In this document: positions 62,547-64,000 of the stretch, one piece after another | Layout of the letters: the number at the start of each line of letters is the position of its first letter | Numbering within the stretch: position 1 is the first letter of the stretch | NCBI RefSeq assembly: GCF_000496575.1 | Contig: NZ_AYKT01000006.1 | Coordinates: forward strand, 62,001-126,000 | Reading direction: 5' to 3' | Source: Geobacillus thermodenitrificans subsp. thermodenitrificans DSM 465 | Lineage (GTDB): Bacteria; Bacillota; Bacilli; Bacillales; Anoxybacillaceae | DNA: 64,000 nucleotides | Made by a program: the position numbers and the translations under genes | The notes under the pieces: model-generated | The model's database searches: none | What the model saw: only the letters and a program-made list of their open reading frames with translations | Told to the model about the DNA's origin: nothing

Positions 62547-63070
62547 AATACAAACAAGACGATGAAAAAGGAGACAATAAAGCTAAGAATGTCCGCCAAA
62601 ATGCCGACTTTTAACGCGTCACCCATTTTTTTGACGCCGACGGCGCCAAAATAGACGGTAAGCACATAAAGCGTCGTCTCGGTGCTGCCTTGGATAGTCG
62701 AAGCGAGGCGCCCGATAAACGAGTCAGGGCCGTACGTGGCAATTAAATCGGTCGTCATGCCGAGTGCCGCCGTTCCAGAAATGGTGCGAATCGCGGCAAG
62801 CGGAACGACTTCAGCCGGCAATCCAATCGCCTCAACGAGCGGCTTGATCACCTCCATGAGCGCCTCAAGTGCTCCCGACGCACGAAAAATGGCGACCGAC
62901 ACTAACATGCCGACTAAATACGGAATGAGCGAAAACGCAATTTCAATCCCTTCTTTGCCCCCCTCGACAAACGCCTCATATGTAGGCACTTTTTTCGCCG
63001 TGCCATAGAGCAAAATAAAGGCGATGAGCCCCGGAATAAGCCAAACTGAAAGAAGTTGGACGATAGCCAT
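62537..63070 (-). CDS. spmB: Spore maturation protein SpmB
   Basis: A 177-residue membrane protein of the nucleoside-recognition (Gate) domain family. It works with SpmA in spore core dehydration and heat resistance. Helices span most of the protein; conserved VPLAAIRTISGTAALGM near 100 and GSTETTLYVLTVYFG near 128 mark the family. The ATG at 63070 overlaps the spmA stop (TAATG). Confidence 0.94.
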   Translation of the reverse strand: MAIVQLLSVWLIPGLIAFILLYGTAKKVPTYEAFVEGGKEGIEIAFSLIPYLVGMLVSVAIFRASGALEALMEVIKPLVEAIGLPAEVVPLAAIRTISGTAALGMTTDLIATYGPDSFIGRLASTIQGSTETTLYVLTVYFGAVGVKKMGDALKVGILADILSFIVSFFIVLFVFGR

Positions 63071-63666
63071 TATGGCTTCCTGCCTTTCCGCGTTCGTTTC
63101 CAATAATAATACCGATCAATCAACACCGCCCCGATCGTCGAAATCGTTGAAGCGACGACCGTCGTGCCGATAATTTCGCCTGGTGATGCTGAACCGTACG
63201 TCATGCGAATCGAAATGACGGTCGCCGGAATAAGCGTAATGCTTGACGTATTAATGGCTAAAAACGTCACCATTGACCGGCTTGCTTCGTCGCCACCGCC
63301 GTTGAGTTGCTTCAGCTGCCCCATCGCTTTAATCCCCATCGGCGTCGCCGCATTGCCAAGACCGAACATATTGGCGACCATGTTTGAGACGATATAGCCG
63401 AGCGCCGGATGGCCGGGCGGCACTTCCGGGAACAGGCGACGCACAAGCGGCATAAACAGGCGCGCGACTTTATGAAGCAAACCGGCCTGCTCAGCGATGG
63501 CCATCAGTCCGAGCCAAAACACTAAAATGCTGATCATACCGATGCTGATCGTCACCGCTTCTTTGGCGCTTTCGAACACCGCCTTATTCACTTCCTCCAT
63601 CGTGCCATTGGCCGCAGCAAAGACGATACCGATAAGCGCCATCATCACCCAAATGAGGTTAACCAT
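63070..63666 (-). CDS. spmA: Spore maturation protein SpmA
   Basis: A 198-residue membrane protein paired with SpmB. Conserved NMVANMFGLGNAATPMGIKAM near 96 and TFLAINTSSITLIPATVI near 135 are typical, and the C-terminus is basic. The ATG at 63666 overlaps the preceding gene by 8 nt, so dacB-spmA-spmB forms one coupled unit, as in B. subtilis where it is mother-cell expressed. Confidence 0.94.
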   Translation of the reverse strand: MVNLIWVMMALIGIVFAAANGTMEEVNKAVFESAKEAVTISIGMISILVFWLGLMAIAEQAGLLHKVARLFMPLVRRLFPEVPPGHPALGYIVSNMVANMFGLGNAATPMGIKAMGQLKQLNGGGDEASRSMVTFLAINTSSITLIPATVISIRMTYGSASPGEIIGTTVVASTISTIGAVLIDRYYYWKRTRKGRKP

Positions 63667-64000
63667 CGCTTCTCACACCTAAAAATCGAAATGCTTGCGA
63701 AAAGAGCCCCCGGCTGCGTTCGTCCTTCTCCGGCTCATAGAAAAGCGGCACCGCATCGACCGCCTGTTTGCGCAAATAAAGCACCGCTTTCCCGACTGCC
63801 GTCGGAGCGCGGTTTGGGTTTTCCTTCCATTCATCGCGCGGCTTCAGCAAATACACTTTCACCCGCAGCTCTCCCATCTCCTTTTCAGTCACCGGATATC
63901 GCAAATCGCGGGCTGCCTGCAACCGCCCCTTGTAAAACGGGTCGGAAATTCTCTTCACGATGCGCTTGCCGCTGACTTTGGCAATACGGTAGTTGGAAAA
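63659..64000 (-). CDS. dacB: C-terminal part of a probable D-alanyl-D-alanine carboxypeptidase DacB
   Basis: The last 113 codons of a gene that enters from the right edge. The catalytic domain is outside the window. The visible part has a beta-rich segment (RVKVYLLKPRDEW, GKAVLYLRKQAVDAVPLFYE), in keeping with the C-terminal domain of PBP5-type carboxypeptidases. It ends in an amphipathic tail (RGLFSQAFRFLGVR) like their membrane anchors. Synteny with dacB-spmA-spmB is the main support. DacB trims spore cortex cross-links. Confidence 0.65.
   Translation of the reverse strand, partial: FSNYRIAKVSGKRIVKRISDPFYKGRLQAARDLRYPVTEKEMGELRVKVYLLKPRDEWKENPNRAPTAVGKAVLYLRKQAVDAVPLFYEPEKDERSRGLFSQAFRFLGVRSDG

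Overview
The window is chromosomal DNA of a moderately GC-rich, spore-forming, thermophilic member of the Bacillaceae, almost certainly Geobacillus or a close relative. TRAP (MtrB), HU and the ferredoxin look, from memory, essentially identical to the G. stearothermophilus / B. thermoproteolyticus proteins. The gene order from hepS-mtrB-folE-hbs-spoIVA to resABCDE-rluB-spmBA-dacB follows the B. subtilis trpE-distal to dacB region. Nearly everything lies on the minus strand. Exceptions are ypzI, cotJABC, fer, ppa and serA. No tRNA, rRNA, CRISPR array, insertion sequence or prophage was seen.

Layout. 1-8 kb: hepS (partial), mtrB, folE, hbs, spoIVA, yphF, yphE, gpsA, der. 7.7-9.7 kb: a sporulation-linked membrane set (capping subunit, YIEGIA protein, YphA) and the small gene ypzI. 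9.7-15 kb: a GerA-type germinant-receptor operon (A, B, C, small D-like subunit) followed by a decayed second B-subunit gene. 15.4-26.3 kb: the S1-like ypfD, an acyltransferase, cmk, ypfB, the c-di-GMP receptor gene ypfA/motI, ypeB-sleB (cortex lysis), prsW, ansA, ypdA, glutamate dehydrogenase and ypbH. 26.4-33 kb: ypbG, a membrane protein, cotJABC, ypbF, ypbE, ypbD, recS, ypbB. 33-39 kb: fer, ppa, serA, hisJ-like, rsiX, sigX.

The 39.0-55.45 kb stretch between sigX and resE does not belong to the B. subtilis backbone order as I recall it. It holds a twelve-gene cobamide uptake and salvage operon behind a cobalamin riboswitch: BtuF, BtuC, a BtuD-CbiZ fusion, CbiB, CobD, CobU, CobS, CobC, a divergent second CobU-like protein, a PduO-type adenosyltransferase, CblT and CblS. 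No corrin-ring synthesis or CobT is present. The set fits import of corrinoids, CbiZ removal of foreign side chains, rebuilding with an aminopropanol arm, and use of salvaged alpha-ribazole through CblT/CblS. After yvbH comes an N-acetylglucosamine operon: nagA-nagB-nagR-PTS IICB, then an uncharacterised protein. A NagR-type operator overlaps its promoter.

55.5-64 kb is the respiratory and cytochrome c maturation operon resABCDE, then rluB, spmB, spmA and the 3' end of a probable dacB. The clearest regulatory sites are the B12 riboswitch with its terminator, the NagR operator, a CodY-like box at the serA promoter, and an unassigned 17-bp palindrome upstream of resA.
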